Source of the DNA: Desulfovibrio sp. X2
Lineage (GTDB): Bacteria > Desulfobacterota > Desulfovibrionia > Desulfovibrionales > Desulfovibrionaceae
Reading direction: 5' to 3'
Assembly (NCBI RefSeq): GCF_000422205.1
Contig: NZ_ATHV01000004.1
Span: forward strand, 186,001 to 250,000
Length of the DNA: 64,000 nucleotides
In this document: positions 1-8,632 of the stretch, piece after piece
Position numbering within the stretch: the stretch's first letter is position 1
How the letters are laid out: each line of letters starts with the position of its first letter
Notes under the pieces: generated by a model
What the model was told of the DNA's origin: nothing
Databases searched by the model: none
Seen by the model: only the letters and a program-made list of their open reading frames with translations
Program-made: the position numbers and the translations under genes

Positions 1-378
1 GGTGTGCACGCGGCGCTCGAACGAGGGGCGGTCCGAGCCGGTGAAGAGGAAGCCGTTGGTCCCGGTGCGCACGTGGGAGATGCCCGCCGCGCGGGCGTGC
101 CGGGCCAGGGCGCAGATCTCGTCCAGGCAGAGCAGCGGCTCGCCGCCGGTGAAGGAGACGGCGGCCACGCCGCGCGCGGCGAGAGCGTCCAGCATGCGCC
201 GCGCGGCGTCCGGCTCCATGGCCGTACGCGGCATGTCGTTGTCGCGACGCATGCCGCACTGCGCGCAGGCGGCGTTGCAGCGGTCCGTGTACTGGATGAC
301 GACCTGTCCGGGCAGGCGCCCGCGGGCCAGTCGGCCGAGGATCTTCAGCGAGGCGGAGAATGGTCTGGGTGCGGTCAC
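1..378 (-). CDS. Radical SAM protein, N-terminal part (runs off window)
   Basis: The gene reads leftward and leaves the window at base 1, so only the first 126 residues are visible. A radical SAM cluster motif CNAACAQC lies near residue 34, followed by a SFTGGEPLL segment that matches the SAM-binding GGE motif. I place the start at a GTG at 376-378 because AAAGGA lies 8 bases upstream. The gene is divergent from ahbC across a 240-bp gap. With AhbC and AhbD it is the third radical SAM protein in the area, but the substrate cannot be told from the visible part; a heme, SPASM-type or peptide-modifying role are all open. Confidence 0.8.
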   Translation of the reverse strand, partial: MTAPRPFSASLKILGRLARGRLPGQVVIQYTDRCNAACAQCGMRRDNDMPRTAMEPDAARRMLDALAARGVAAVSFTGGEPLLCLDEICALARHARAAGISHVRTGTNGFLFTGSDRPSFERRVHT

Positions 379-462
379 GTACGGCGTCCTTTGTTCTCCC
401 TGCCTAGCGGCGGACCGTTACGCCCTGGTGTCCATCGTGTGCCGCACCGGCCGCATTTTCCC

Positions 463-490
463 TTGCCTTGAGGGGTCCAGGCCTTATCCT
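463..490 (+). promoter_or_regulatory. Candidate sigma-70 promoter for the ahb operon
   Basis: TTGCCT (463-468) and TATCCT (485-490) are separated by 16 bases, in the 244-bp gap between the divergent radical SAM gene and ahbC. The ahbC start is about 130 bases downstream, so the leader would be long. This is a consensus match by eye only. Confidence 0.3.
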
Positions 491-622
491 GTGCGGGCGG
501 GCGCGCCTCCCCGTCCGCTGCCGGACACTGCAGGACCGCCGCGCTCCGACCGCGCGCGGGGCTGTTCAGGGGGGGCGAAATGTGGTAGCCCGCTCTCTTC
601 GCATCATCTTCGGAGGTCACAC

Positions 623-1873
623 GTGATCGGCATTTCCAAACTCTTCTGCGGTACGGTGGAGCCCTCGGACGCCCTGCGCTACGGGCGCCATTCCGGCAAG
701 CTCCCTTCCCATCTTCTCCAGTTCTCCAAGGACAAGAAGCCCGTCGTGGTCTGGAACATGACCCGCCGGTGCAACCTCAAATGCATCCATTGCTACGCGC
801 AGGCCGTGGAGGCCGAGGAGGAGCTGGGCGGACGCGACGCCATCTCCACCGCGCAGGCCAAGGCCATGATCGACGACCTTGCCGCCTACGGCGCGCCGGT
901 GATGCTCTTTTCCGGCGGCGAGCCCCTGGTGCGCCGCGACCTGACCGAGCTGGCCAGCCACGCCACGGCCAAGGGCATGCGCGCGGTCATCTCCACCAAC
1001 GGCACGCTCATCACCAAGGAGAAGGCCCGCGAGCTGAAGGACGTGGGCCTGTCCTACGTGGGCATCTCCATGGACGGCGGCGAGGCCGTGCACGACAAGT
1101 TCCGCGCCGTGCCGGGCGCCTTCAAAAAGGCCATCCAGGGCATCGAGAACTGCCAGGCCGAAGGGCTCAAGGTGGGGCTGCGCTTCACCATCAACCGCCA
1201 CAACGCGGGCGAGGTGCCCACGCTCTTCCGCCTCCTGGAAGACCTGGAAGTGCCCCGCATCTGCTTCTACCACCTGGTCTACGCGGGCCGCGGCTCCGAG
1301 ATGGTGGCCGAGGACCTGGACCACGCGCAGACCCGCGCCGTGGTGGACCTGATCATGGACGAGACGCGCGCCCTGTTCGAGCGCGGCAAGGAGAAGGAGG
1401 TCCTGACCGTGGACAACCACGCGGACGGCCCCTACCTCTGGCTGCGCATGCTGCGCGAGGACCCCAAGCGCGCCGCCGAGGTCCTGGAGCTGCTGTCCTG
1501 GAACGAGGGCAACAGCACGGGCCGCGGCATCGGCTGCATCTCCTGGGACGGCCAGGTGCACGCCGACCAGTTCTGGCGCAACCACACCTTCGGCAACGTG
1601 CTCGAGCGCCCCTTCTCCGAGATCTGGGACGACCCGAACATCGAGATGCTGCACAAGCTGAAGGACAAGCGGCCCTACGTGGGCGGACGCTGCGCCCGCT
1701 GCCGCTTCCTGAACATCTGCGGCGGCAACTTCCGGGCCCGCGCCGAGGCCGTGTACGGCGACATCTGGGCGCAGGACCCGGCCTGCTACCTGACGGACGA
1801 CGAGATCACGGGCGAGCCCGTGTGCCGTCCGGACGAGCGGGGCGGAAGCGACGAGGCGGCCTGCGCCCGCTAG
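623..1873 (+). CDS. ahbC: 12,18-didecarboxysiroheme deacetylase AhbC (radical SAM)
   Basis: AhbC removes the two acetate side chains of 12,18-didecarboxysiroheme to give Fe-coproporphyrin III in the siroheme-dependent heme pathway. The 416-residue product has the radical SAM motif CNLKCIHC (Cys50, Cys54, Cys57), a FSGGEPL segment, and a C-terminal Cys-rich SPASM-like region containing [12 protein letters not shown]. The N-terminal start ([15 protein letters not shown]) and the C-terminal half are typical of the AhbC/NirJ family. A GTG start at 623 is chosen because GGAGG sits 7 bases upstream; the frame remains open to base 2 but that extension has no homology-like content. The gene is followed 64 bases later by hemB and then ahbD, which supports the heme role. 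A NirJ-type heme d1 enzyme is the nearest alternative. Confidence 0.9.
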   Translation: MIGISKLFCGTVEPSDALRYGRHSGKLPSHLLQFSKDKKPVVVWNMTRRCNLKCIHCYAQAVEAEEELGGRDAISTAQAKAMIDDLAAYGAPVMLFSGGEPLVRRDLTELASHATAKGMRAVISTNGTLITKEKARELKDVGLSYVGISMDGGEAVHDKFRAVPGAFKKAIQGIENCQAEGLKVGLRFTINRHNAGEVPTLFRLLEDLEVPRICFYHLVYAGRGSEMVAEDLDHAQTRAVVDLIMDETRALFERGKEKEVLTVDNHADGPYLWLRMLREDPKRAAEVLELLSWNEGNSTGRGIGCISWDGQVHADQFWRNHTFGNVLERPFSEIWDDPNIEMLHKLKDKRPYVGGRCARCRFLNICGGNFRARAEAVYGDIWAQDPACYLTDDEITGEPVCRPDERGGSDEAACAR

Positions 1874-1937
1874 GCGGCCGCACGACGGCAGAAACGAAAC
1901 GATCTCCCGCCGAATGCGGGGAGCGAGGAATACGACG

Positions 1938-2909
1938 ATGGACTTCTTCCGCGGCCGTCGCCTGCGCGCCGATCCGGCCATCAGGCGCATGACGGCAGAG
2001 ACGGAGCTTCGGCCCCAGGACCTGATCCAGCCCTGGTTCGCGTACGAGACCGACGATTCCAAGTACAAAAAGCCCATCGGCTCCATGCCGGGGCAGTACC
2101 AGCTGTCCATTCCGGAGCTGCTGCGCCGGGCGGAGAAGGCCGTGAAGAACGGCCTCGTCTCCTGCCTGCTCTTCGGCATCCCCAGGGAGAAGGACCCGCA
2201 GGGCTCCCAGGCCTACGCCGAGAAGGGCATCGTGCAGCAGGCCGTGCGCGCGCTGAAGAAGGAGTTCCCGGACCTCTACGTGATCACGGACGTGTGCCTG
2301 TGCGAGTACACCTCGCACGGCCACTGCGGCCTCGTGCGCGGGGAGGACATCCAGAACGATCCGACGCTGGAGCTTCTGGCGCGCACCGCGCTCTCGCACG
2401 TGCGCGCCGGGGCGGACATGGTCGCCCCCTCGGACATGATGGACGGCCGCGTGGCGGTCATCCGCGAGGCCCTGGACGAGCACGGCCACACGGGCGTCCC
2501 GCTCATGTCCTACGCGGTCAAGTACGCCTCCGCCTTCTACGGCCCGTTCCGCGAGGCCGCCGAGGGCGCGCCCAAGTTCGGCGACCGCAAGACCCACCAG
2601 ATGGACCCGGCCAACCGACGCGAGGCGCTGCGCGAGGCCGCGGCCGACCTCTCGGAAGGCGCGGACCTCCTCATGGTCAAGCCCGCCGGGCCGTACCTGG
2701 ACATCATTCGCGACCTCTACGAGGCCTTTGACGCGCCCGTGGCCGCCTACCAGGTGAGCGGCGAGTACGCGCTGATCAAGGCCGCCGCCGAGCGCGGCTG
2801 GGTGGACGGCACGGCCGTGGCCCTGGAGAGCCTTCTCGGCATCAAGCGCGCCGGGGCCTCCATGATCCTGACCTACTTCGCCGAAGAGCTGCTGCCGCTG
2901 CTCAAGTAG
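1938..2909 (+). CDS. hemB: Porphobilinogen synthase (5-aminolevulinate dehydratase)
   Basis: HemB condenses two 5-aminolevulinate molecules to porphobilinogen, the early step feeding siroheme and heme. The 323-residue product is normal length. The metal-site segment [14 protein letters not shown] retains all three cysteines, which indicates the zinc-dependent form. The two active-site lysine regions are visible as [14 protein letters not shown] and [12 protein letters not shown]. The start [10 protein letters not shown] at 1938 is preceded by a GCGAGGA element; an in-frame ATG at 1914 would add eight residues without family support. It sits between ahbC and ahbD, so the first and last parts of heme synthesis are co-transcribed. 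Confidence 0.97.
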   Translation: MDFFRGRRLRADPAIRRMTAETELRPQDLIQPWFAYETDDSKYKKPIGSMPGQYQLSIPELLRRAEKAVKNGLVSCLLFGIPREKDPQGSQAYAEKGIVQQAVRALKKEFPDLYVITDVCLCEYTSHGHCGLVRGEDIQNDPTLELLARTALSHVRAGADMVAPSDMMDGRVAVIREALDEHGHTGVPLMSYAVKYASAFYGPFREAAEGAPKFGDRKTHQMDPANRREALREAAADLSEGADLLMVKPAGPYLDIIRDLYEAFDAPVAAYQVSGEYALIKAAAERGWVDGTAVALESLLGIKRAGASMILTYFAEELLPLLK

Positions 2910-2950
2910 GCATCGCGCGAGGAACGCGCCCGAACGGGCCGAAGAGAGCC

Positions 2951-4243
2951 ATGAAGCACGACGAGCACATGAACGGACAGGGACACCCCGCCGCGCATTC
3001 TGGCGGACACCAGGGCGGACATCCGGGAGGACACCCGGGCGGACACCCGGGCGGCCATCCCAAGGGACATCCGGGCGGCGCCAAGGGCGACGTGGGCGAG
3101 GGCGGGCACGGCGGCGCGAGGACGCTCGAAGACGGCTCGCCCGTCTGCCGCCTCGTGGCCTGGGAGGTCACCCGCTCCTGCAACCTGGCCTGCAAGCACT
3201 GCCGGGCCGAGGCGCACCTCGATCCCTATCCGGGCGAGCTCTCCACCGAGGAGGCCAAGGCGCTCATCGAGACCTTCCCGGACGTGGGCAACCCGATCAT
3301 CATCTTCACCGGCGGCGAGCCGCTCATGCGGCCCGACATCTTCGAGCTCGTGCGCCACGCCAAGGCCCAGGGGCTGCGCTGCGTCATGGCCCCCAACGGC
3401 ACCCTGGTCACGGCCGAGATCGCGCGCGAGATGAAGGCCGCGGGCATCGAGCGCTGCTCGCTCTCCGTGGACGGCGCGGACGCGGCCACGCACGACGTGT
3501 TCCGCGGCGTGCCCGGGGCCTTCGAGGGCGTGCTGAACGCCGTGCGCCACTTCAAGGACGCAGGCATCGAATTCCAGATCAACACCACGGTCACGCGCGG
3601 CAACCTGGAGAAGTTCAAGGACATCTTCCACCTGGCCGAGGACCTCGGCGCCTCGGCCTGGCACATCTTCCTGCTCGTGCCCACGGGCCGCGCGGCCGAG
3701 CTCGGCGAGGAGATCATCTCCGCGGACGAGTACGAATCCGTGCTCAACTGGTTCTACGACTTCAGAAAGACCACGACCATGCAGCTGAAGGCCACCTGCG
3801 CGCCCCACTACCACCGCATCCTGCGCCAGCGGGCCAAGGAAGAGGGCATTCCCGTCAACTTCGGGACCTTCGGCCTGGACGCCGTGTCGCGCGGGTGCCT
3901 GGGCGGCGTGGGCTTCTGCTTCGTCTCGCACACCGGCCAGGTGCAGCCCTGCGGCTACCTGGAGCTGGACTGCGGCCAGGTGAAGGAGACGCCCTTCCCC
4001 GAGATCTGGCGGCGCTCGCAGCAGTTCCTGAACCTGCGCAACCCCGAGGTCTACACCGGCAAGTGCGGGCAGTGCGAGTACGAGCGCGTGTGCGGCGGCT
4101 GCCGGGCCCGCGCCGCCACCATGCGCTCCGGCTACCTGGACGAGGAGCCGCTGTGCTCGTACACGCCCAAAAAGTCCGCAAAGGCGTCCGGGAAGCAGTC
4201 CGGCGGCGCGGGGACCTGCGGCGGAGGCTCCTGCCATGGCTGA
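2951..4243 (+). CDS. ahbD: Heme synthase AhbD (radical SAM, Fe-coproporphyrin III decarboxylase)
   Basis: AhbD oxidatively decarboxylates two propionates of Fe-coproporphyrin III to the vinyl groups of heme b. The 430-residue product has the radical SAM motif CNLACKHC (Cys77, Cys81, Cys84), a FTGGEPLM segment and a C-terminal SPASM-like cysteine set including CGQCEYERVCGGC for a second Fe-S cluster. An unusual N-terminal extension of about 55 residues is almost entirely Gly, His and Pro in HPGG repeats, encoded by tandem 12-bp units at roughly 3004-3076; it looks like a metal- or heme-binding tail. The C-terminus ends GGGSCHG. Its stop overlaps the next gene's start, indicating translational coupling. 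Confidence 0.93.
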   Translation: MKHDEHMNGQGHPAAHSGGHQGGHPGGHPGGHPGGHPKGHPGGAKGDVGEGGHGGARTLEDGSPVCRLVAWEVTRSCNLACKHCRAEAHLDPYPGELSTEEAKALIETFPDVGNPIIIFTGGEPLMRPDIFELVRHAKAQGLRCVMAPNGTLVTAEIAREMKAAGIERCSLSVDGADAATHDVFRGVPGAFEGVLNAVRHFKDAGIEFQINTTVTRGNLEKFKDIFHLAEDLGASAWHIFLLVPTGRAAELGEEIISADEYESVLNWFYDFRKTTTMQLKATCAPHYHRILRQRAKEEGIPVNFGTFGLDAVSRGCLGGVGFCFVSHTGQVQPCGYLELDCGQVKETPFPEIWRRSQQFLNLRNPEVYTGKCGQCEYERVCGGCRARAATMRSGYLDEEPLCSYTPKKSAKASGKQSGGAGTCGGGSCHG

Positions 4244-4757
4244 TCCCGTCGCCGCCCGTCCTGCCGCCCGTCCTGCCGCCCGTCCCACCGAAGGTATGGA
4301 CGACCTGGACAAGCGCCTGCTGGACATCATCCAGTCGCACTTCCCGCTCGTCTCCCGGCCCTACCGCGCCCTCGGCCGCGAGCTCGGCCTGACCGAGGCC
4401 GAGACCCTGGCCCGGGTGCGGGCGCTGAAAGCCTCGGGCATCATCCGCCGCACGGGCGCCAACTTCCAGTCCGGCAAGCTCGGCTGGCACTCCACCCTGT
4501 GCGCCGCGCACGTGTCCGACGACAAGCTCGATGCCTTCACCGCCGAGGTCAACCGCCACGTGGGCGTGACCCACAACTACCTGCGCCGCCACTTCTACAA
4601 CGTCTGGTTCTCCTACATCGGCGAGGACGCGGCCACGGTCCAGGCGAAGCTCAAGGCCATCACGCAGAAGACCGGCGTACCAATCATGTACCTGCCGGCC
4701 GAGAAGGTTTACAAGATCAAGGTCGACTTCAAGATGAAACGCAAGGGGGATGCGTGA
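4236..4757 (+). CDS. Siroheme decarboxylase subunit (AhbA/AhbB type, Lrp/AsnC fold)
   Basis: AhbA and AhbB together decarboxylate siroheme to 12,18-didecarboxysiroheme, the first committed step before AhbC and AhbD. The 173-residue product has an Lrp-like winged-helix N-terminus (DDLDKRLLDIIQSHFPL) and an AsnC-type domain with the NRHVGVTHNYLRRHFYNVWF segment that I associate with AhbA/B rather than true Lrp regulators. I cannot tell AhbA from AhbB, and the partner is not in this window. The ATG at 4236 overlaps the ahbD stop and has GGAGG upstream; an internal ATG at 4296 is an alternative and would drop a low-complexity PAARPAARPAARP leader built from a 12-bp DNA repeat. Confidence 0.85.
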   Translation: MADPVAARPAARPAARPTEGMDDLDKRLLDIIQSHFPLVSRPYRALGRELGLTEAETLARVRALKASGIIRRTGANFQSGKLGWHSTLCAAHVSDDKLDAFTAEVNRHVGVTHNYLRRHFYNVWFSYIGEDAATVQAKLKAITQKTGVPIMYLPAEKVYKIKVDFKMKRKGDA

Positions 4758-5443
4758 TGGAACGCGATATCATTCTGGCCCCGTCCCTGCTCTCGGCCGA
4801 CTTCACCCGCCTGGGCGAAGAGATGGCGGCCCTTGAGGAAGCGGACATCAAGTGGGCGCATCTGGACATCATGGACGGCATGTACGTGCCGAACATCACC
4901 TACGGCCCGGTGATGGTCTCCGCGCTGCGCAAGAAGAGCAACCTCTTCTTCGACTGCCACCTGATGGTCGAGCAGCCCGAGCGCTACGTGGTGGACTTCG
5001 CCGAGGCGGGCGCGGATCTCATCTGCGTGCACGCCGAGGCCACCAAGCACCTCGAGCGCACCCTCTCCCACATCGAGGACCAGGGCGTGAAGCCCGCCGT
5101 GGCGCTGAACCCGGCCACCCCGCTCGAGATGATCAAGTACGTCCTGCCGCAGTGCCACATGGTCCTGCTCATGAGCGTCAACCCCGGCTTCGGCGGTCAG
5201 ATGTTCATCCCCTTCGTGCTCGACAAGATCCGCGAGCTGCGGGAGATGATCGACAAGGCGGGCTGCAAGACCCTCATCGAGGTGGACGGCGGCGTGACCC
5301 CGGAGAATGCCGAGAACATCGTCGAGGCGGGCGCCGACGTGCTCGTCTCCGGCTCGGCCTTCTTCAAGTTCCCCCCCTACAAGAAGCGCCACGAGCTCTT
5401 CCTCTTCCTCGCCAAGAACAAGTTCGGCCCCACCGGCCTCTAG
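4757..5443 (+). CDS. rpe: Ribulose-phosphate 3-epimerase
   Basis: Rpe interconverts ribulose 5-phosphate and xylulose 5-phosphate in the pentose phosphate pathway. The 228-residue product is full length for the family and carries the standard motifs: APSLLSADF at the N-terminus, HLDIMDGMYVPNITYGP with the metal-binding His and Asp, CHLMVEQP, LMSVNPGFGGQ, and EVDGGVTPEN for phosphate binding. The ATG overlaps the preceding stop codon (TGATG), so translation is coupled to the siroheme decarboxylase gene; that links a housekeeping sugar enzyme to the heme operon. A hairpin repeat begins six bases after the stop. Confidence 0.97.
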   Translation: MERDIILAPSLLSADFTRLGEEMAALEEADIKWAHLDIMDGMYVPNITYGPVMVSALRKKSNLFFDCHLMVEQPERYVVDFAEAGADLICVHAEATKHLERTLSHIEDQGVKPAVALNPATPLEMIKYVLPQCHMVLLMSVNPGFGGQMFIPFVLDKIRELREMIDKAGCKTLIEVDGGVTPENAENIVEAGADVLVSGSAFFKFPPYKKRHELFLFLAKNKFGPTGL

Positions 5444-5448
5444 GCCCC

Positions 5449-5569
5449 GGGCGCTGAAAAAGCGCCGTCTGCTGCGTCGCCTCGAAAAGCTCGAACCCTC
5501 GCGTGTGGAGAATACGCGTCGGGCTCGAGCTTTTCTTGCGCCTTGCATCCGACGCGTTTTGAGCGTCCG
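5449..5569 (-). repeat. Intergenic hairpin repeat, copy 1 (inverted orientation)
   Basis: First of five ~121-bp copies of an extragenic palindromic element (others at 13984, 14109, 30398, 30525). This copy is in the opposite orientation: it opens GGGCGCTGAAAAAGCGCC and closes with GATGCAAGG-like sequence read on the minus strand. The inner stem arms are AAAGCTCGA and TCGAGCTTTT around a short loop. It lies immediately after rpe and could terminate or stabilise that transcript. Confidence 0.85.
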
Positions 5570-5744
5570 GGGGAGATGGGGGGCGCGTCCGCAATTCGCG
5601 GGGCGGGCAGAGGCAGAGGCCCGCAGCGCGCTCCCCTTCCCCCTCCGCCCTGCCGTCCCCCCTGCCCCTTGCCCTGGAGCGGTTCTGTGCTATTGTCGGG
5701 CCGCAATACCCCCCGTCCGTCAGCACCGCACGCGGAGGCGCAGC

Positions 5745-6173
5745 ATGTACGAGACCATCCTGGTGGCCTTCTCATTCTCCGACCCGGGCCGCGCCGCTCT
5801 GGCCGCGGGCGCGGAGCTGGCGCGCCGCGAGGGCGCCCGGCTGCACGTCTTCCACGCCCTGGACTACCGCCTCATGCACGACGATCCCGCGCACCCCGCC
5901 TGCGTCGCCGCCTGCCTGGAGACAGAGGACCGCTTCCGCAACGAGGAGGGTGAAGGGCTGAAGGACGTCCAGGCCTTCTTCGAGTGCCGCCCGGACGACC
6001 CGGCCATGGCCGTGTGCAAGCTGGCCCGGGACCTTCCGGCCTCGCTCATCGTCATCGGCGTCCACCGCAGCAAGCTCGCGCGCATCAGCTACACCGGCAT
6101 CACGATCATCGAAAACGCGCCCTGCCCGGTGCTCGTGGTGCCCCTGCCCCATGCGCGCCGCACCGCCGCCTGA
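5745..6173 (+). CDS. Universal stress protein family (UspA-like)
   Basis: A 142-residue single UspA domain protein. The N-terminus YETILVAFSFSDPGRAAL is the usual first strand, and the C-terminal part has IVIGVHRSKLARISYTG followed by IIENAPCPVLVVP, the typical end of the fold. The ATP-binding pattern GxxGxxxxxx(S/T) is not clear in the HRSKLARISYTG segment, so nucleotide binding is uncertain. GGAGG lies 7 bases before the ATG at 5745. The gene precedes an RCK_C-domain membrane protein by 24 bases and probably shares its transcript. Confidence 0.9.
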   Translation: MYETILVAFSFSDPGRAALAAGAELARREGARLHVFHALDYRLMHDDPAHPACVAACLETEDRFRNEEGEGLKDVQAFFECRPDDPAMAVCKLARDLPASLIVIGVHRSKLARISYTGITIIENAPCPVLVVPLPHARRTAA

Positions 6174-6197
6174 CGCGGCCCGGCCGCAAGGAGCCGC

Positions 6198-7019
6198 ATG
6201 CTCGCCATCGTCACCCTTCTTTCTGTCATCGCCTTCTCGCTCGTGGTCACGCGCATCGCCACCATCGCCCTCATGCACACCGGCCTGTCCGAGGACACGG
6301 CCCGCTTCCAGGCGCGCTCGGCGCTCACCGGCGTGGGCTTCACCACGCACGAGGCGGAGGGCGTGGTCAACCACCCGGTCAGGCGGCGCATCGTCATGCA
6401 GCTCATGCTCTGGGGCAACGCGGGGCTGGTCACGGCCATCTCCTCCCTGGCCCTGACCTTCGTGAACCTCTCCGGGCCCAAGGCGGAGATGCACCACGCC
6501 ATCTACCTCGGCGCCGGGCTCGTCCTGCTCGTGGCCGCCAGCCGCAGCCGCTTCGTCAACACCCACCTCTCGCGGCTCATCACCTGGGCGCTCAAGCGCT
6601 ACACGGACATCGACGTGCAGGACTACGTGAGCCTCATGCACCTGGGCGAATTCAGGATCAACGAGCTGATGGTGGAGGACGACTTCTGGCTGGTGGACAA
6701 GGACCTGCAGACGCTCGGGCTCAAGAAGCTCGGCCTGCAGGTGCTGGGCATCACGCGGCGCGACGGCCGCTTCGTCGGCACGCCGAGCGGCACGGACGAG
6801 ATCAAGGCCGGGGACAGGCTGCTGGTCTACTGCCGGGGCGACGTGCTGCGCTCCGTGGACTGGCGGGCCGCGCCCGCGTCCGAGGAAGAGAAGGGTGCGG
6901 ACGGGGAGCCCTCCCCGTCCCCCGAGGCGCCCCGCGGGCTGCTCGCCAAGGTGCGGGGCAAGGCGGCCAAAAGGAAGGCCGCGAAGAAGGACGACGGGCG
7001 GCCGGACGATTCCGGCTGA
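6198..7019 (+). CDS. Membrane protein with C-terminal RCK_C (TrkA-C) domain
   Basis: The 273-residue product begins with a membrane segment (LAIVTLLSVIAFSLVVTRIATIALM), has two further hydrophobic segments around residues 68-87 and 99-115, then a soluble part from about residue 145 that fits a TrkA-C/RCK_C ligand-binding domain (FRINELMVEDDFWLVDKDL ... DEIKAGDRLLVYC). The last 45 residues are charged and low complexity. RCK_C domains gate K+ channels and transporters by binding ions or nucleotides, but no K+ selectivity filter is visible, so the transported substrate is unknown. AAGGAG precedes the ATG. The two transmembrane helices around a TGVGFTT segment hint at a channel-like origin. Confidence 0.8.
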   Translation: MLAIVTLLSVIAFSLVVTRIATIALMHTGLSEDTARFQARSALTGVGFTTHEAEGVVNHPVRRRIVMQLMLWGNAGLVTAISSLALTFVNLSGPKAEMHHAIYLGAGLVLLVAASRSRFVNTHLSRLITWALKRYTDIDVQDYVSLMHLGEFRINELMVEDDFWLVDKDLQTLGLKKLGLQVLGITRRDGRFVGTPSGTDEIKAGDRLLVYCRGDVLRSVDWRAAPASEEEKGADGEPSPSPEAPRGLLAKVRGKAAKRKAAKKDDGRPDDSG

Positions 7020-7032
7020 GAGCCGGGCCCGA

Positions 7033-8550
7033 TCATTTGATGAAGGTCATGGCCGTGAGGCGGTGCACGAGCAGGCCTTCGGGCTTGGCCACCTCGGGCC
7101 GCTCCGCGCCGGGCGCGAGCCCGGTGATCACCGAACGTCCGATGACCAGGCGGCCCGCGGGGCCCTGCGCATTCGTGCGCAGCCCCCACACGGTCTGGAA
7201 GACCACGGGCTCGCCGTCCCATTTCCCCAGATAGAGCAGGATGTGGCCGGGCATGGCCAGCAGGGTGGCGAAGGGCCGCCCCTGGGCCAGGATCGCGGCG
7301 CGCTTGTCCGCGTCCGAGAGCCCCGCGAGCGGGACGGAGGGGCCGCTTCTGGCCTGCTCGGCCGAGTTGCGCGGCAGGGCCAGGCCGAAGGGCGTGAAGA
7401 TGTCCTGCAGCGACGCGGAGCAGTCGCGCTGGCAGTAGATCCCGCCCCAGCCGTAGGGGTTGCCGAGCAGCTGGTCGATGAGCGCGGCGACGTGCACCGG
7501 GGTGAAGGGCCAGGGCATGGGCACTGCCGCGCCGCGTGGGAACAGGGCCTCCACGCTCGTCGCGCCGCCCGTGCCGTCGTCTGCGGGCAGCAGCAGGCTC
7601 ATCTCGCCCAGGGCGCTGAGCGCGGGCAGGACCATGCCCACGCGTCCGGTGGCCAGGAAGCGGCCCGTGCCCTCGCCGGACTCCGGCGCGTCGACCGGGC
7701 AGGCCGAGGACCCGGCCGCGCGCAGGGGCGCGCCGTCCTCGATCAGCGCGGCCAGGGGCAGGGACTCCCAGCGCGCGCGGAAGGTCTCGCCCGCAAAGGC
7801 GATGTCGCGCGCGGGCACGAAGCCCGCAGCCGAGGGGCCCTCCACCAGCACCCAGGCGCCGTCCGCCGTGACCTGGGTGGCGAAGAGCGGGGTCCCCGCC
7901 TGCACCGCGCTGTTCTGGTTCATGTCGAAGGGAAAGCCCTCGCCCGCCTTCCTCGGATCGTAGAAGACCGGCTCCACCGTGGGCAGCACGCGCAGGTCCA
8001 GGCGGCGCAGGGCCACGGCCGGGCGGCAGAGGTTCGGGTAGGTCGCGGGCCGGACGTTTCGCTGCAGCCCCTCCAGCCACTCGGGCGGGCGGGGCCTCAG
8101 GTCCTGGCCCCAGATCGTTCCCTTGAAGGCGGAAAAGCCCCACAGGGCGTCCTTGGCCGAGAACGCGGGCTTCGTGCGGTGCCAGGGCGCGAACCAGCGC
8201 GCGCAAAACTGCCCGTAGCGCGCCTTCTGGCGGCCGGGCGGGAGCAGCGGCGCGGCCTTGCCCGGCATGTCCAGATAGGCCAGGGCGTTTTGCGGCAGCC
8301 GCGCGAGATCAGCCACGGGCTCGGCCGTCCCCCCTGCCCCGGAGGCGGAAGGCGCCCCCGCCCTCCCCTTGCCCGTCGCGGCGCAGCCCACAAGGCCGAG
8401 CGTCCAGACGAGCGCCAGGGCGAGGAGCGACGCGACGCGGCAAAGCGACGCCGCGCGCCGTCCCATCGGGAGAAGCGAGGCGGAAGAGGGGACGGAAAAG
8501 GGGATGGAGGAAACGGCGGCGGGGCGTTGCTGAACGGGCGGCGTGCTCAT
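7033..8550 (-). CDS. SH3-type NlpC/P60 lipoprotein, cell-wall peptidase
   Basis: The 505-residue product has a lipoprotein signal with lipobox LVGC (Cys56) after a long N-region, two SH3-like segments (around residues 190-320), and a C-terminal NlpC/P60 domain with catalytic Cys377 in the DCSASL segment and His436 in GHILLYLG. Such proteins cleave peptide cross-bridges of peptidoglycan, here probably as an outer- or inner-membrane anchored enzyme in the periplasm. The ATG at 8550 is chosen because AAGGA lies 8 bases upstream; an internal ATG at codon 29 would give a more standard lipoprotein signal but lacks a ribosome site. It converges with the RCK_C gene and is divergent from the GGDEF gene. 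Confidence 0.85.
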   Translation of the reverse strand: MSTPPVQQRPAAVSSIPFSVPSSASLLPMGRRAASLCRVASLLALALVWTLGLVGCAATGKGRAGAPSASGAGGTAEPVADLARLPQNALAYLDMPGKAAPLLPPGRQKARYGQFCARWFAPWHRTKPAFSAKDALWGFSAFKGTIWGQDLRPRPPEWLEGLQRNVRPATYPNLCRPAVALRRLDLRVLPTVEPVFYDPRKAGEGFPFDMNQNSAVQAGTPLFATQVTADGAWVLVEGPSAAGFVPARDIAFAGETFRARWESLPLAALIEDGAPLRAAGSSACPVDAPESGEGTGRFLATGRVGMVLPALSALGEMSLLLPADDGTGGATSVEALFPRGAAVPMPWPFTPVHVAALIDQLLGNPYGWGGIYCQRDCSASLQDIFTPFGLALPRNSAEQARSGPSVPLAGLSDADKRAAILAQGRPFATLLAMPGHILLYLGKWDGEPVVFQTVWGLRTNAQGPAGRLVIGRSVITGLAPGAERPEVAKPEGLLVHRLTAMTFIK

Positions 8551-8632
8551 GCGGGTTCCTTACTCCGCCCCGGAGACGGCGGCAACCGGGCCTGCGGCTT
8601 GCCCCTTTTGCGGTCCGGCAGTATAGGGCCAT

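Noticed and set aside
2..622. Upstream in-frame extension of ahbC
   Set aside because: It runs antisense through the divergent radical SAM gene, and a GTG with GGAGG lies at 623.
617..2179. A 520-codon minus-strand frame over ahbC and hemB
   Set aside because: Composition is that of a shadow frame, and both plus-strand genes have strong motifs.
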